From CAIOYC01 sp038327995 (GTDB lineage Bacteria; Pseudomonadota; Alphaproteobacteria; Caulobacterales; Caulobacteraceae): DNA of 64,000 nucleotides. The notes under the pieces were generated by a model, which was not told the DNA's origin, did no database searches, and saw nothing but the letters and a program-made list of their open reading frames with translations. A program made the position numbers and the translations under genes. Positions 42,668 through 51,521 of this stretch are shown piece after piece; within the stretch, counting starts at the first letter, position 1, and each line of letters starts with the position of its first letter. The stretch covers positions 1 through 64,000 of the forward strand of contig JBBQLP010000009.1 in NCBI GenBank assembly GCA_038327995.1, read 5' to 3'.

Positions 42668-43909
42668 ATGACCGCGCCAGCCGACAAGCGTTCCGTGAAG
42701 AAGGTGGTGCTTGCCTATTCCGGCGGGCTCGACACCTCGATCATCCTGAAATGGCTGCAGACGGAATACGGGGCCGAAGTCATCACCTTCACCGCCGACC
42801 TTGGTCAGGGCGGAGAGATCGAACCCGCGCGCGCCAAAGCGCTGGCGGCGGGGGTCAAGGCCGAGAACATCTTCATCGAGGATGTGCAGGAGGAGTTCGT
42901 CCGCGACTACGTCTTTCCCATGTTCCGCGCCAACACCGTCTATGAGGGCCAGTATCTGCTGGGCACTTCCATCGCCCGGCCGTTGATCGCCAAGAAGCAG
43001 ATCGAGATCGCCCGAAAAGTTGGCGCCGACGCGGTCAGCCACGGGGCCACTGGCAAGGGCAACGATCAGGTCCGCTTCGAGCTGGGATACTATGCGCTGG
43101 AGCCCGACATTCACGTCATCGCCCCGTGGCGGGAGTGGGATTTCAAGAGCCGCGAGGCCCTGCTGGAGTTCGCCGAGAAGCACCAGATCCAGATCGCCAA
43201 GGACAAACGCGGGGAGGCGCCGTTCAGCGTCGACGCCAACCTTCTGCACTCCTCGTCCGAGGGCAAGGTGCTGGAAGACCCCGCGGTCGAGGCCCCCGAA
43301 TTCGTGTTCCAGCGCACGATCGCGCCGGAGGATGCGCCGGATAAGCCCACTGTCTTTACGATGGATTTCGAGGGCGGCGATCCGGTCGCCATCGACGGCG
43401 CGCGCCTTTCTCCCGCCGCCCTCCTCACCAGACTGAACCAGCTTGGCCACGACAACGGGGTGGGCCGTCTCGACCTCGTGGAAAACCGCTTCGTCGGCAT
43501 GAAGTCGCGCGGGGTCTATGAGACGCCCGGCGGGGCCATCCTTCTGGCGGCGCATAGGGGGATCGAGTCGATCACGCTCGACCGGGGCTCGATGCACACC
43601 AAGGACGAGCTGATGCCGCGCTATGCGTCCTTAATCTACAACGGCTTCTGGTTCGCGCCGGAGCGGGAAATGCTGCAGGCGGCGATCGACTACTCCCAGA
43701 AACTGGTCACCGGTCAGGTGCGGGTGAAGCTCTACAAGGGCAATGTCACAGTGATTGGCCGCACCAGCCCCTACTCGCTCTACGATCAGGACCTCGTCAC
43801 TTTCGAGGAGGGCAAGGTCGCCTACGACCATCGCGATGCGGCGGGCTTCATTAAGCTCAACGCGCTCCGTCTGCGCGTGGCGGCGAAGCGGGACCGGCGG
43901 GTAAGATAA
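42668..43909 (+). CDS. argG: Argininosuccinate synthase
   Basis: A 413-residue enzyme that joins citrulline and aspartate with ATP, the penultimate step of arginine synthesis. The ATP-binding loop is LAYSGGLDTSIILKWL. Other family segments are FTADLGQGGE, SHGATGKGNDQVRFE and GSMHTKDELMPRYASLIYNG. The ATG at 42668 has AAGGGA upstream; the open frame extends a further 20 codons without a signal. argH is not adjacent. Confidence 0.97.
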   Translation: MTAPADKRSVKKVVLAYSGGLDTSIILKWLQTEYGAEVITFTADLGQGGEIEPARAKALAAGVKAENIFIEDVQEEFVRDYVFPMFRANTVYEGQYLLGTSIARPLIAKKQIEIARKVGADAVSHGATGKGNDQVRFELGYYALEPDIHVIAPWREWDFKSREALLEFAEKHQIQIAKDKRGEAPFSVDANLLHSSSEGKVLEDPAVEAPEFVFQRTIAPEDAPDKPTVFTMDFEGGDPVAIDGARLSPAALLTRLNQLGHDNGVGRLDLVENRFVGMKSRGVYETPGGAILLAAHRGIESITLDRGSMHTKDELMPRYASLIYNGFWFAPEREMLQAAIDYSQKLVTGQVRVKLYKGNVTVIGRTSPYSLYDQDLVTFEEGKVAYDHRDAAGFIKLNALRLRVAAKRDRRVR

Positions 43910-44013
43910 CTGCCGCCAGACAACGCTGACGCAGCCCATAGCCAAGCTCAGCGAACACGCTTAGCCTTCATCGCAACGCGGTCTTCAGCGCCGCCTGCTC
44001 GGGGAGCTTCGTC

Positions 44014-44424
44014 ATGAACAGTCTCGTCGCCATCGTCACGCTTCTGGCTATCCTGTTTTACTTTTCCACGGGGCTTGGCGTCGCCAGAGCGCGCGGAAAG
44101 TCCGGGATCAAGGCTCCGGCGATGACCGGCGATCCGGTGCTGGAGCGCGCCGTTCGGGTGCATATAAACACCCTGGAATGGATGCCGATTTTCCTGCCGA
44201 GCCTATGGCTCTTTGCCTACTTCTTCCCGATGGAGAATCTCGGGCCGGAGATCGCGGCGGCCCTGGGCTTGGTGTGGATACTGGGACGTTTCCTCTATCA
44301 GCGCGGCTATATGGTTGATCCCGCCAAACGCTCGACGGGCTTCCTCATTCAGTCGGTGTGCTGCCTCGTCCTCATACTTGGCGCCCTGGTTGGCGCGGTG
44401 ATGCGCTGCGCTGCCGGAAGCTAA
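44014..44424 (+). CDS. MAPEG-family membrane protein
   Basis: A 136-residue four-helix membrane protein. The diagnostic segment is RAVRVHINTLEWMPIFLPSL (about 47-66), followed by LGLVWILGRFLYQRGYMVDP. The MAPEG group includes microsomal glutathione transferases; bacterial members are thought to handle glutathione or lipid peroxides. RBS GGGGAGC lies a few bases upstream. It precedes the LysE-type exporter by 55 bases and may share a message. Confidence 0.85.
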   Translation: MNSLVAIVTLLAILFYFSTGLGVARARGKSGIKAPAMTGDPVLERAVRVHINTLEWMPIFLPSLWLFAYFFPMENLGPEIAAALGLVWILGRFLYQRGYMVDPAKRSTGFLIQSVCCLVLILGALVGAVMRCAAGS

Positions 44425-44479
44425 GCCGCTCGATCCGAGGGCTGGAGGGATAGTGCGGCGTGGCTTATAGGGCTGCACC

Positions 44480-45106
44480 ATGCTGCTCCCCGTAGATCCG
44501 CAACGCTACGCCGTCTTCTTCGGCGTCATGGTGGTCATGGCCCTGACCCCCGGCCCCGCCAATCTGTTCTCTATCGCCAACGGCATGGAGAAGGGCCCCC
44601 GGGCGGTAATCGAGGGCGTGGTTGGCATGAACCTCGCAAGCCTGACCTGGTTTGCGGCGGCGGCGCTGGGGCTCGGCGCGCTAATCGCGGCGTTTCCAGC
44701 GGTGTTCAAGCTGCTGACCTTCGTAGGCGCGGCCTATGTGGCGTGGCTAGGGCTGAAGGCGCTCTGGTCGGCGCGGCGGACCGAGGGCGACGCTCATCTC
44801 ACCTTCGCCAAGGCTAGCCGTCATCCCTTCGTGGACGGTTTCATGGTGCAGATCACCAACCCCAAGGCGCTTCTGTTCTTCACCGCTGTCCTGCCGCCAT
44901 TTTTGGATGTGAAGCGACCGTTCCTGGCTCAGCTTTCAGTCTTTGCAGCGACCACCACCGGGCTCGATCTGTGCACCATGACCGCCTACGGCCTCGGCGG
45001 AGCGGTGCTGGCGACACGAATGAACGAGCCCCACTTCCGTCGCGGGTTCTCCGTATTCGTGGGAGTGCTTCTGCTCTCGGCGGCGGCGCTGATCGCCACG
45101 CGTTGA
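44480..45106 (+). CDS. LysE/RhtB-family amino-acid exporter
   Basis: A 208-residue inner-membrane exporter with about six helices. The signature MALTPGPANLFSIANGMEKG (about 20-39) is typical. QITNPKALLFFTAVLPPFLD is the second family landmark. It exports amino acids or analogues; the substrate is unknown. It follows the MAPEG gene on the same strand. The Shine-Dalgarno is poor, which would suit coupling to upstream translation. Confidence 0.88.
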   Translation: MLLPVDPQRYAVFFGVMVVMALTPGPANLFSIANGMEKGPRAVIEGVVGMNLASLTWFAAAALGLGALIAAFPAVFKLLTFVGAAYVAWLGLKALWSARRTEGDAHLTFAKASRHPFVDGFMVQITNPKALLFFTAVLPPFLDVKRPFLAQLSVFAATTTGLDLCTMTAYGLGGAVLATRMNEPHFRRGFSVFVGVLLLSAAALIATR

Positions 45107-45243
45107 CACCTTTGCAAGTTTCGCCATCTGTGTCCTTGTGGGAAGGCGGCAACCATCAGACGGACATGATCGTTCCGCACGTTGTAGGTTAAGCTTGTCC
45201 CGCGCCGCCGCATCGCCGGTCGCCGCCCCTTGAGGAGATCGCC

Positions 45244-45801
45244 ATGAAGCGCTTCCTTCTTCCCCTGTTGGCCGCAACTGCGCTGACCATCGCCGGTTGC
45301 GAAACGGCCACGCCTTATCAGCCCATCTCCGCGCGCAATGGCTCGGCCAGCGGCGGCTATTCCGAGCACCAGATCGAGGCCAACCGCTGGAGCGTAACCT
45401 TCGCCGGCAACTCCCTGACCTCACGCCAGACCGTAGAACGCTATCTGCTCTACCGCTCGGCGGAACTGACCTTGGCGCAGGGCTTCGACTGGTTCGCCAC
45501 CGCGGATCGCCAAACCGATAAGCAGACCTCCACCTACGTTGATTCCGATCCGTTCTACTCCGGCTTCGGAGGATACTGGGGTCCGCGATGGGGCTTCTAT
45601 CGGCGCGGCTATGGTTGGGGCTATGGCCGTTTCGGCGATCCCTTCTGGGGCGCCCCGCTCGATGTGAGCCAGACCAGCCAGTATCAGGCCACGGCTGAAA
45701 TCGTCATGGGCAAGGGCGGCAAGCCCGCGGACCGCAACGCCTTCGACGCCCGCTCGGTGATCGAACACCTCGGTCCGGGTTTGCAACGCCCGCAAGCGTA
45801 G
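45244..45801 (+). CDS. Lipoprotein, CC0125/CC1285-like family
   Basis: A 185-residue lipoprotein: signal sequence with lipobox TIAGC (Cys at about 19). The soluble part has RWSVTFAGNSLTSRQTVERY, LLYRSAELTLAQGFDWFA and then a Gly/Tyr/Trp-rich region (GFYRRGYGWGYGRFGDPFW). The FxGN...YLLYRSAELT pattern matches small lipoproteins known from Caulobacter genomes (CC0125/CC1285 type) as I recall them. Function unknown; probably attached to the outer membrane. RBS GAGGAG precedes the ATG by 6 bases. Confidence 0.75.
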   Translation: MKRFLLPLLAATALTIAGCETATPYQPISARNGSASGGYSEHQIEANRWSVTFAGNSLTSRQTVERYLLYRSAELTLAQGFDWFATADRQTDKQTSTYVDSDPFYSGFGGYWGPRWGFYRRGYGWGYGRFGDPFWGAPLDVSQTSQYQATAEIVMGKGGKPADRNAFDARSVIEHLGPGLQRPQA

Positions 45802-45805
45802 GGCG

Positions 45806-46603
45806 CTACGCTTCGGGAGCTATCCGCCTTGGCAGCGCCCACGTGCGATAGGGCTCGAAGTGCGAGCCTGTCCAGCCCATGGCGGTGACGGTGATGGTTT
45901 CATCGTCCGCCGAGATGCAGTTGAAGCTCGGCGGCGTGCCCCGCGTTCGGATCGACAGTGTGCCCGCGCCGATGGCGTAGGTGCGTCCGTCGCCGCAGCC
46001 GCTCAGAGACATGGCGAAGGGGTTGTGAACGTGTCCGGTCAGTATGGCGTCCACCCCGCCCGAGCAGAGTATCCCCGCCGCTTCCTCGCCCCGGTGCACG
46101 CCTCCCGACACCGGCGTGTCGATGGCCTCTACTAGGGGATGATGACAGGCGATCAGGCGCAGCGCTCCGCCATGTTCCGCCGCCATTTCCGCCGCAGCCT
46201 CCCGGCAAAGATCGAGATCAATGGCGCCCTTGGACCAGTCGGGCCGGGGCTGCGCCCCTCTGGCGGTGGTGATGGTGCGCAAGCGAACCCCCGGCGCATC
46301 GTAGTTCTCTCCAGACGCCGGGCCGATCCAGCGGCGATAGCGCCCGAACGGAACGAGCGCCCGCAAGGGAATGTTCCAGTAGGGAGTGTCATGGTTGCCA
46401 GGGGTGGAAAGGCATGGCTTGGGCAGATCCTTGATCCAGGCCGCCGCCGCCTCGAACTCGCGCGGCAGACCGTTCAGGGTGATGTCGCCAGTGAGGATCA
46501 CAAGGTCGGGCTTGTCGTCGCGGGCATAGGCGGCGGCGGCGGCCACGGCCGCCGCATCCTCGCCCCCAAAATGGACGTCGCTCAGTTGCAGAATGCGGAT
46601 CAT
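45806..46603 (-). CDS. Calcineurin-like metallophosphoesterase
   Basis: A 265-residue phosphodiesterase with all five metal motifs: SDVHFGG, ILTGDITLNG, TPGNHDTPYW, LIACHHPL and LTGHVHNP. Cytoplasmic members hydrolyse cyclic nucleotides or lipid intermediates. The C-terminus (YRTWALPRR) is plain. Its ATG overlaps the stop of the lipid kinase (TGATG), so the two proteins are made together, which suggests a link to lipid or lipid-phosphate turnover. Confidence 0.9.
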   Translation of the reverse strand: MIRILQLSDVHFGGEDAAAVAAAAAYARDDKPDLVILTGDITLNGLPREFEAAAAWIKDLPKPCLSTPGNHDTPYWNIPLRALVPFGRYRRWIGPASGENYDAPGVRLRTITTARGAQPRPDWSKGAIDLDLCREAAAEMAAEHGGALRLIACHHPLVEAIDTPVSGGVHRGEEAAGILCSGGVDAILTGHVHNPFAMSLSGCGDGRTYAIGAGTLSIRTRGTPPSFNCISADDETITVTAMGWTGSHFEPYRTWALPRRIAPEA

Positions 46604-47607
46604 CAGGCGGACGGCGGGGTCGCCGCACCCTCTGCGCCAAGGGTATCCGAAGCGGCAGGGGGCGGTGCGAAAGCACGGAAGGCGACGGGTACAAAGCTGA
46701 TTCCTACTGTGGGTGGCAGCCGCACCGGCTCCCCATCCAGCACCGCCGGGATATGACCCCGCGCCGAGGCGCGCGCCTTCAGAACCCTCTCCACCGTCAC
46801 CGCAGGATCATCGCGCCATGCTCCCCGAAGCATATTAAAGCCGAGGCGGAAGGCGTCGGCGGCCCCCTTGGGGTCGAGAGCGGCGGCCTCTAGCGCGGCC
46901 TCGTCGTGCACCGCGCGCGACACTAGGGGGCACATGAGAGTCAGGGCCTCGGCGTTACGCTCATAGCCTTCATCAAGACTGAAACGGAGCGAGCCGGTAA
47001 AGGCGCGGCTGAGCGCATAGCGACCGCGAGCCAGCGCGACGCTGAGCTGCTTAGCCCGCATGGCCTCGCGCGCCTTGGCCCAGAGCGCAGGGGCGCCAAG
47101 GATGGCGGCGACATAGAAGGCGCGCCCGTCCACTTGCCCGCCTGAGACCGGGCGCTCCACACCTTCCTGCAGCATCCGCTCCAGCGCCTCGGCCCAGGGG
47201 CCGGTTCCATAGAGGGCGTGGGGCAGCATATTCATGGTGCCGCCCGGCAGGGGAGCAATCAGCGGCCCTGTCGCACCCGCAAGGCCCGCCGCCAGACCGG
47301 CTGTGCCGTCGCCTGCCAACACGATCACAAGGTCAGGGGCCGCGTCTACCGCCGCGCGGACGGCCACAGCTATATCGCGGGGCTCGGCCTCGCAGACGCG
47401 TGCAGCGAAGCCATGCTCGGCCAGCATATTCTCCAGATGCTCGGCCGCGCCCGCACCAACGCTGCCGGACGCGGGGTTCACCACCGCCTCGACCCGGCGG
47501 ATGCGGAGGGATGATTGGCGCTGGCGCACCGTGGCTAAGCTTTGTTGGCCGTCAGCCATTGGGGTCGGGTTCCATTCTAGATCGTCCAGAGGCGAGGTCG
47601 GTTTCAT
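46603..47607 (-). CDS. Diacylglycerol kinase-family lipid kinase
   Basis: A 334-residue member of the DAGK catalytic family (YegS/LCB5 type). RRVEAVVNPASGSVG starts the domain. The nucleotide-binding loop is VLAGDGTAGLAAGLAG, where most relatives have GGDGT, and PLPGGTMNMLPHALYG follows. It likely phosphorylates a lipid alcohol. An ATG at 47559 would remove the first 16 residues; neither start has a clear Shine-Dalgarno. It is upstream of, and coupled to, the metallophosphoesterase. Confidence 0.87.
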   Translation of the reverse strand: MKPTSPLDDLEWNPTPMADGQQSLATVRQRQSSLRIRRVEAVVNPASGSVGAGAAEHLENMLAEHGFAARVCEAEPRDIAVAVRAAVDAAPDLVIVLAGDGTAGLAAGLAGATGPLIAPLPGGTMNMLPHALYGTGPWAEALERMLQEGVERPVSGGQVDGRAFYVAAILGAPALWAKAREAMRAKQLSVALARGRYALSRAFTGSLRFSLDEGYERNAEALTLMCPLVSRAVHDEAALEAAALDPKGAADAFRLGFNMLRGAWRDDPAVTVERVLKARASARGHIPAVLDGEPVRLPPTVGISFVPVAFRAFAPPPAASDTLGAEGAATPPSA

Positions 47608-47769
47608 GGTGGGCTTTTTCTCAGTGAAAGAATGTCGCCCGGACTTAGGTTCGATGCGCTAACGGGTAGGGATGGCGGCTGTTCCGACGGCTTTGCGTGT
47701 TAAGCGGAACCGTGGCCTTTAGACGACGTTTCGCAAAATGGGGATTGAAAACTGGACGGAAAACTCGCT

Positions 47770-48075
47770 ATGACCGCGCACCGCATTACGACGCTGGCCC
47801 TGTGCGCCGCGATGACCGGCCTGGGCGCCTGCTCGACCTTGCGGTCGTCCGATGTCAGGATCCCGCCTCCCCCTCCTCCGCCGTCGTCGATGGAATCCCG
47901 TGTGAGCGGAACCCCCGTCGCGCCCGCTCTCCCGAAGGGCTGTGTTGACCAGAAGTGCGCCCGGCGTGCGCTGGCCATGCACCGGCAGTATTTCGACCAG
48001 CGTCACAAGCGCTACTACTATTACGACCCCTCGCGCCGAGCCTATTTCTGGGAAGATGGCGCCCCTAAATCCTGA
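47770..48075 (+). CDS. Small lipoprotein, unrecognised family
   Basis: A 101-residue lipoprotein: lipobox TGLGAC with Cys near residue 21, a proline run (IPPPPPPPSS), then a Tyr- and charge-rich tail (HRQYFDQRHKRYYYYDP). A Cys pair (CVDQKC, about 58-63) could form a disulfide. The tail resembles short conserved proteins in Caulobacterales, but I cannot name a family. It is expected in the outer membrane. The gene stands alone. Confidence 0.65.
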   Translation: MTAHRITTLALCAAMTGLGACSTLRSSDVRIPPPPPPPSSMESRVSGTPVAPALPKGCVDQKCARRALAMHRQYFDQRHKRYYYYDPSRRAYFWEDGAPKS

Positions 48076-48131
48076 GCCGACGCGGTGTCCACATGGCGGC
48101 GCGGGTCGCTCGCTGATGGGGAGCTTCGAGC

Positions 48132-48263
48132 GTGCACACAAAGAAGCGGCGGGCTCCGAAGAAGCCACCGTCAGTCGGCATTGAAATGCGGGGGGTGCGG
48201 AGGCGGCAGACTGGCGAACCAGCCTGTGTCGGGGGGGCGTCGCCGCCTCCGCACCTGACATAA
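48132..48263 (+). CDS. Possible 43-codon basic small protein
   Basis: A GTG preceded at 9 bases by GGGGAG opens a frame starting HTKKRRAPKKPPS and ending at TAA 48261-48263. The rest is Arg/Gly/Pro-rich and coincides with a long hairpin, so the region may instead be an RNA. A terminator follows 16 bases later, which fits an independent short transcript of either kind. Confidence 0.25.
   Translation: MHTKKRRAPKKPPSVGIEMRGVRRRQTGEPACVGGASPPPHLT
48194..48255 (+). ncRNA. Long GC-rich hairpin, candidate structured RNA
   Basis: A 13-bp perfect stem GTGCGGAGGCGGC (48195-48207) / GCCGCCTCCGCAC (48242-48254), extended by one G-C pair, encloses a second hairpin CTGG-CGAA-CCAG (48211-48222). A hairpin with a T6 run follows at 48279-48306. 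Together they could be a small RNA or the 3' end of the upstream lipoprotein message. It does not match SRP RNA, RNase P or tmRNA consensus features. Confidence 0.4.
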
Positions 48264-48278
48264 CAACGGTGTTGAAAG

Positions 48279-48306
48279 GTGGTTCCGGCGGTTCCACGGC
48301 TTTTTT
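48279..48306 (+). terminator. Rho-independent terminator candidate
   Basis: GTGG and CCAC arms flank TTCCGGCGGTT, with a possible inner CC/GG pair, followed by GGC and six T; a second T6 run comes 8 bases later. The stem is weak but the T-tract is strong. It would end a short transcript covering 48130-48300. Confidence 0.5.
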
Positions 48307-48414
48307 GACTATTTTTTGCCAGCGCCCTTTCCCATTCTTCCCATGAGGCCCGTTCTCCCGAGGAGGAACAGGGCGCTTCGTTCACACGTTTGCATGGCGA
48401 ACGGGAAGCAAGCC

Positions 48415-48690
48415 ATGACCGATGAACCCAAACAACCCTATCCCGAACCCAGCCTCGCGGAGAGCGTGCAGGTGCAGTCGGAGTTTCGCGCCAAGCAGGG
48501 GCGTACGGGCTGGCGCATTCTGGCCATCCTGGCGATCTCGCTTGTCTTGGCCGTCGCAGCCCTGTTCGGCCTGTGGGGCTTGCACGCGCCGCAGTTGGCC
48601 AAGCCTGGCGTGCATGGCTCGTCGCAGACGACCAGCCCCGCCGACGCCAATCGCTTCAACACGGCCGAGCCCTCTCCGCGCTCCAACTAA
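48415..48690 (+). CDS. Small single-pass membrane protein
   Basis: A 91-residue protein: a polar N-terminus (TDEPKQPYPEPSLAESVQVQ), one strong membrane helix (ILAILAISLVLAVAALFGLW, about 44-63) and a Ser/Thr/Pro-rich periplasmic tail. The ATG at 48415 has GGGAAG about 6 bases upstream; an ATG at 48394 lacks a signal. I do not recognise a family. The 48320-48376 leader can fold (AGCGCCCT with AGGGCGCT). Confidence 0.6.
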   Translation: MTDEPKQPYPEPSLAESVQVQSEFRAKQGRTGWRILAILAISLVLAVAALFGLWGLHAPQLAKPGVHGSSQTTSPADANRFNTAEPSPRSN

Positions 48691-48860
48691 GGCCCATCTG
48701 TCGCGGGGCCGATACCGGCGCCATAGGCGCGAGCCGCACCGGTCAGCAATTGGCCGTCGCCACGCCGCGCAGAGCCGACTGCGATTCATGATTACTGATT
48801 TTGGCAAACACTGTGTTTACCAATACCTGCCACGGTGAAGACCTCTGCGAGAGGTCCTGT

Positions 48861-51521
48861 ATGTCCGAGTTCCCGCCCGTCGCCCCCGAGGCCCCGTCCG
48901 GTTCCATGCTTTCCGACACCCAGGGGTCGTGGCTATTTCAACATAGCGTCGATCTCGTCGTGGTTGCTGACTGGAGTTCGGTTATCCGGGAGATCAATCC
49001 GGCCTGGACCCGCACGCTCGGATGGGAAAGCGTGGAACTGATCGGGCGCAACATCTACGACTTCGTTCACCCCGAGGACGTTCCTGCGCTTCGCGAGACG
49101 GGCGTCCAGGCGAGACAAACAGGATCGAGCCGTCGCTCCTTCCGTATAGCCGTCAAGGGCGGTGGCTGGCGCTGGCTGGACGGCATCTGTCAGGTCATGG
49201 CCCCCGATCGTCTGACCGGCATCATGCGTGATGTGACCGAGGAGCGCGGGCGGGCGCAGGCGCATCAGCGTCTGCTCGCCCACGCCGAGCTTTTGGCCGA
49301 CAACGCCGGGATCGTCACCTGGACCCTCGACGGCGCCACGGGAGAGTTCATTCGCTCGCGCACCCTGCCCGACCATCTGAACGTCGATGGCCGCTGCACC
49401 TTCAAGGTTGGCGATCTGACTGCACACATCCACCCCGACGATGAGGCGACAGCAAGCGAAAAGCTGCGGGGCTCGATCATCGACGGCTCCCCGGGGAGCT
49501 ATGAGACCCGGGTTCGCGCTCCGCAGGGCGGCTGGATGACGTTCCAGGTCAACTACCTGTGCGTGAAGCGCCCGGACGGTCTGCACAACGTCCACGGTTT
49601 GTCGCAGGATATCACCGAAGTGGTCGCCGCCCGCGACGCCGCCCGCGCCGCGGAACGGGAAGCTCACGCCGTATTGGAGAATGCGCCCTTTGCGGCGGTT
49701 CTGCTGGACCCGAACCTAAAATATATTAGCGCCAACTCTGGCTGGCGGCGGATGTTCAACGTGTCTGCGGAAGATGTTTTTGAGGCTCGCCAATTCGGCG
49801 CCCGGCAGACTCCCGCTACGAGGAAGCGGCTCAACCGCACGCTGCAACGCGTCCTCACCGGCGAAGTTGTGAACCGCGCCGAAGAACACACGGAACTCTC
49901 CGACGGTACGAAGCTGGTCGTGCGTTGGCAGGCTCGCCCCTGGTTTTCAGGCAGCGGCGAGGTTCGGGGAGTCATCGTCTACATCAGCGATATCACCGAC
50001 ATGATCCATGCGCGCCGCGCGGCGCGGGCTAACGCCAAGCGGTTGAAGCTGGCGTTGGAAGCGGCCAACGCCACGGTCTTCGAGGTGGACTACGCCCACA
50101 AGACTTTCTGGGCCGCTCCGGGGTTCCACAAACTCGCGGGCCGCACCTTGACTTATAACGAGGCGGTAGGGGCCTGGCCGACCCTGCATCCCGAGGACCG
50201 CGTGGAGATGTCCGCACGGCTGGAAGCTTTCGACACCCGCCACCCGGAGCCGATAGAGGCGCGAATTATGCTGCCGGAGGGCCCCCGCTGGACCCGTTCG
50301 CACCTGCGCACAGTTCACGACGCCTCAGGGCGCCCACGCAAATCGACCGGGTTGATGCTGGATATCGACGCCTCCAAACGCCAGACCGTCGCACTCGCCG
50401 AGGCCGAACAACGCGCGAATGTGGCCACCGAGGCTAAGTCTCAGTTCCTCGCCAACATCAGCCATGAAATCCGCACGCCTATGAACGGTGTGCTGGGCGT
50501 CTTGCAACTGATCCAGCGCGAGCATCTCGATGCGTCCGAGCTGGCGTTGCTGGACGAAGCGCTGGCCTCGGGCCGGATGCTCACTGAAATGCTCGACGAC
50601 CTGCTGGACTTCTCCAAGATCGAGACCGGCCAGTTCGAGTTGCACGCCGAAGCCATTGATCCCTCGGCGGTGTTGGTGGGGGTAGCCAGCCTGCTGCAAC
50701 CTGCGGCGTCGGCCAAGGGGCTGACCATGAGTGCGATCTCGGCTCCCGATCTCGGGATAATCAGCGCCGATCCGCTGCGCCTGCGCCAAGCCCTCTACAA
50801 CCTGTTGGGCAATGCGGTGAAGTTCACGCCCTCGGGTTCTATCGAGGCCCGACTGGTTCGCGCGGACGGAAACAAGCTGCGCTTTGAAATCCAGGACACT
50901 GGAATCGGCGTGCCGGAAGCGGCGCAGGCCACATTGTTCGAGCGGTTCGAGCAGGCTGACGGTTCAGCGACACGCCAATACGGAGGTTCGGGCCTCGGCC
51001 TCGCTATCACCAAGCGATTGGCGGAAATGATGGGCGGGTCGGTGGGCTTCTCATCGAAGCCGGGCGAAGGTTCGACATTCTGGATCGAGATAGACGGGAC
51101 CAATGTCGAGGCCCCTGCCAACGACATCGAAGAGCCCGACATTGGCCCCTTCAAGGTGCTTCTGGTTGAAGACAATCCGACCAACCGGCTGGTAATCTCC
51201 AAGATACTCGAGGCGCTGGGCGTAGTGGTGGAAACCGCCTGTGACGGGGTGGAGGGAGTGGAGATGGCCAGGAGCGGCGCCTACGACCTTGTGCTGATGG
51301 ATATCCAGATGCCGGGCATGGACGGGATCGAGGCCACCAAACGCATACGCGCCATGGAGGGCTCGCAAGGCTCCCTGCCCATCCTCGCTGTCACCGCCAA
51401 CGTCTTGGCCGAGCAGCGCACCAGTTATGCCGACGCGGGCATGAACGGAGTGGTCTCCAAGCCGGTTTCGGCCGCCGCCCTTCTGGCCGAGATCAGCCGG
51501 GTGACGGAGCGGGCGGCTTAG
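48861..51521 (+). CDS. Multi-PAS soluble hybrid histidine kinase
   Basis: An 886-residue cytoplasmic sensor with no membrane helix. About four PAS/PAC modules occupy residues 15-515: the first with FQHSVDLVVVADWSSVIREI, then IVTWTLDGATGEF, APFAAVLLDPNLKYISANSG, and LALEAANATVFEVDYAHKTF. HisKA has His535 in NISHEIRTPMNG. The ATPase has LYNLLGNAVKF, DTGIGV and GGSGLGL. The receiver has VEDNPTN, phospho-Asp814 in LMDIQMPGMDG, and VSKPVS. The ATG at 48861 is preferred, with GAGAGG 6 bases upstream. Multiple PAS domains suggest sensing of redox, light or small ligands. It overlaps the convergent aminopeptidase gene by 4 bases. Confidence 0.93.
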   Translation: MSEFPPVAPEAPSGSMLSDTQGSWLFQHSVDLVVVADWSSVIREINPAWTRTLGWESVELIGRNIYDFVHPEDVPALRETGVQARQTGSSRRSFRIAVKGGGWRWLDGICQVMAPDRLTGIMRDVTEERGRAQAHQRLLAHAELLADNAGIVTWTLDGATGEFIRSRTLPDHLNVDGRCTFKVGDLTAHIHPDDEATASEKLRGSIIDGSPGSYETRVRAPQGGWMTFQVNYLCVKRPDGLHNVHGLSQDITEVVAARDAARAAEREAHAVLENAPFAAVLLDPNLKYISANSGWRRMFNVSAEDVFEARQFGARQTPATRKRLNRTLQRVLTGEVVNRAEEHTELSDGTKLVVRWQARPWFSGSGEVRGVIVYISDITDMIHARRAARANAKRLKLALEAANATVFEVDYAHKTFWAAPGFHKLAGRTLTYNEAVGAWPTLHPEDRVEMSARLEAFDTRHPEPIEARIMLPEGPRWTRSHLRTVHDASGRPRKSTGLMLDIDASKRQTVALAEAEQRANVATEAKSQFLANISHEIRTPMNGVLGVLQLIQREHLDASELALLDEALASGRMLTEMLDDLLDFSKIETGQFELHAEAIDPSAVLVGVASLLQPAASAKGLTMSAISAPDLGIISADPLRLRQALYNLLGNAVKFTPSGSIEARLVRADGNKLRFEIQDTGIGVPEAAQATLFERFEQADGSATRQYGGSGLGLAITKRLAEMMGGSVGFSSKPGEGSTFWIEIDGTNVEAPANDIEEPDIGPFKVLLVEDNPTNRLVISKILEALGVVVETACDGVEGVEMARSGAYDLVLMDIQMPGMDGIEATKRIRAMEGSQGSLPILAVTANVLAEQRTSYADAGMNGVVSKPVSAAALLAEISRVTERAA

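Noticed and set aside
48194..48306. SRP RNA, 6S RNA or riboswitch identity for the structured region
   Set aside because: The GGAA tetraloop region of SRP RNA and the long interrupted stem of 6S RNA are absent, and no riboswitch core was recognised.
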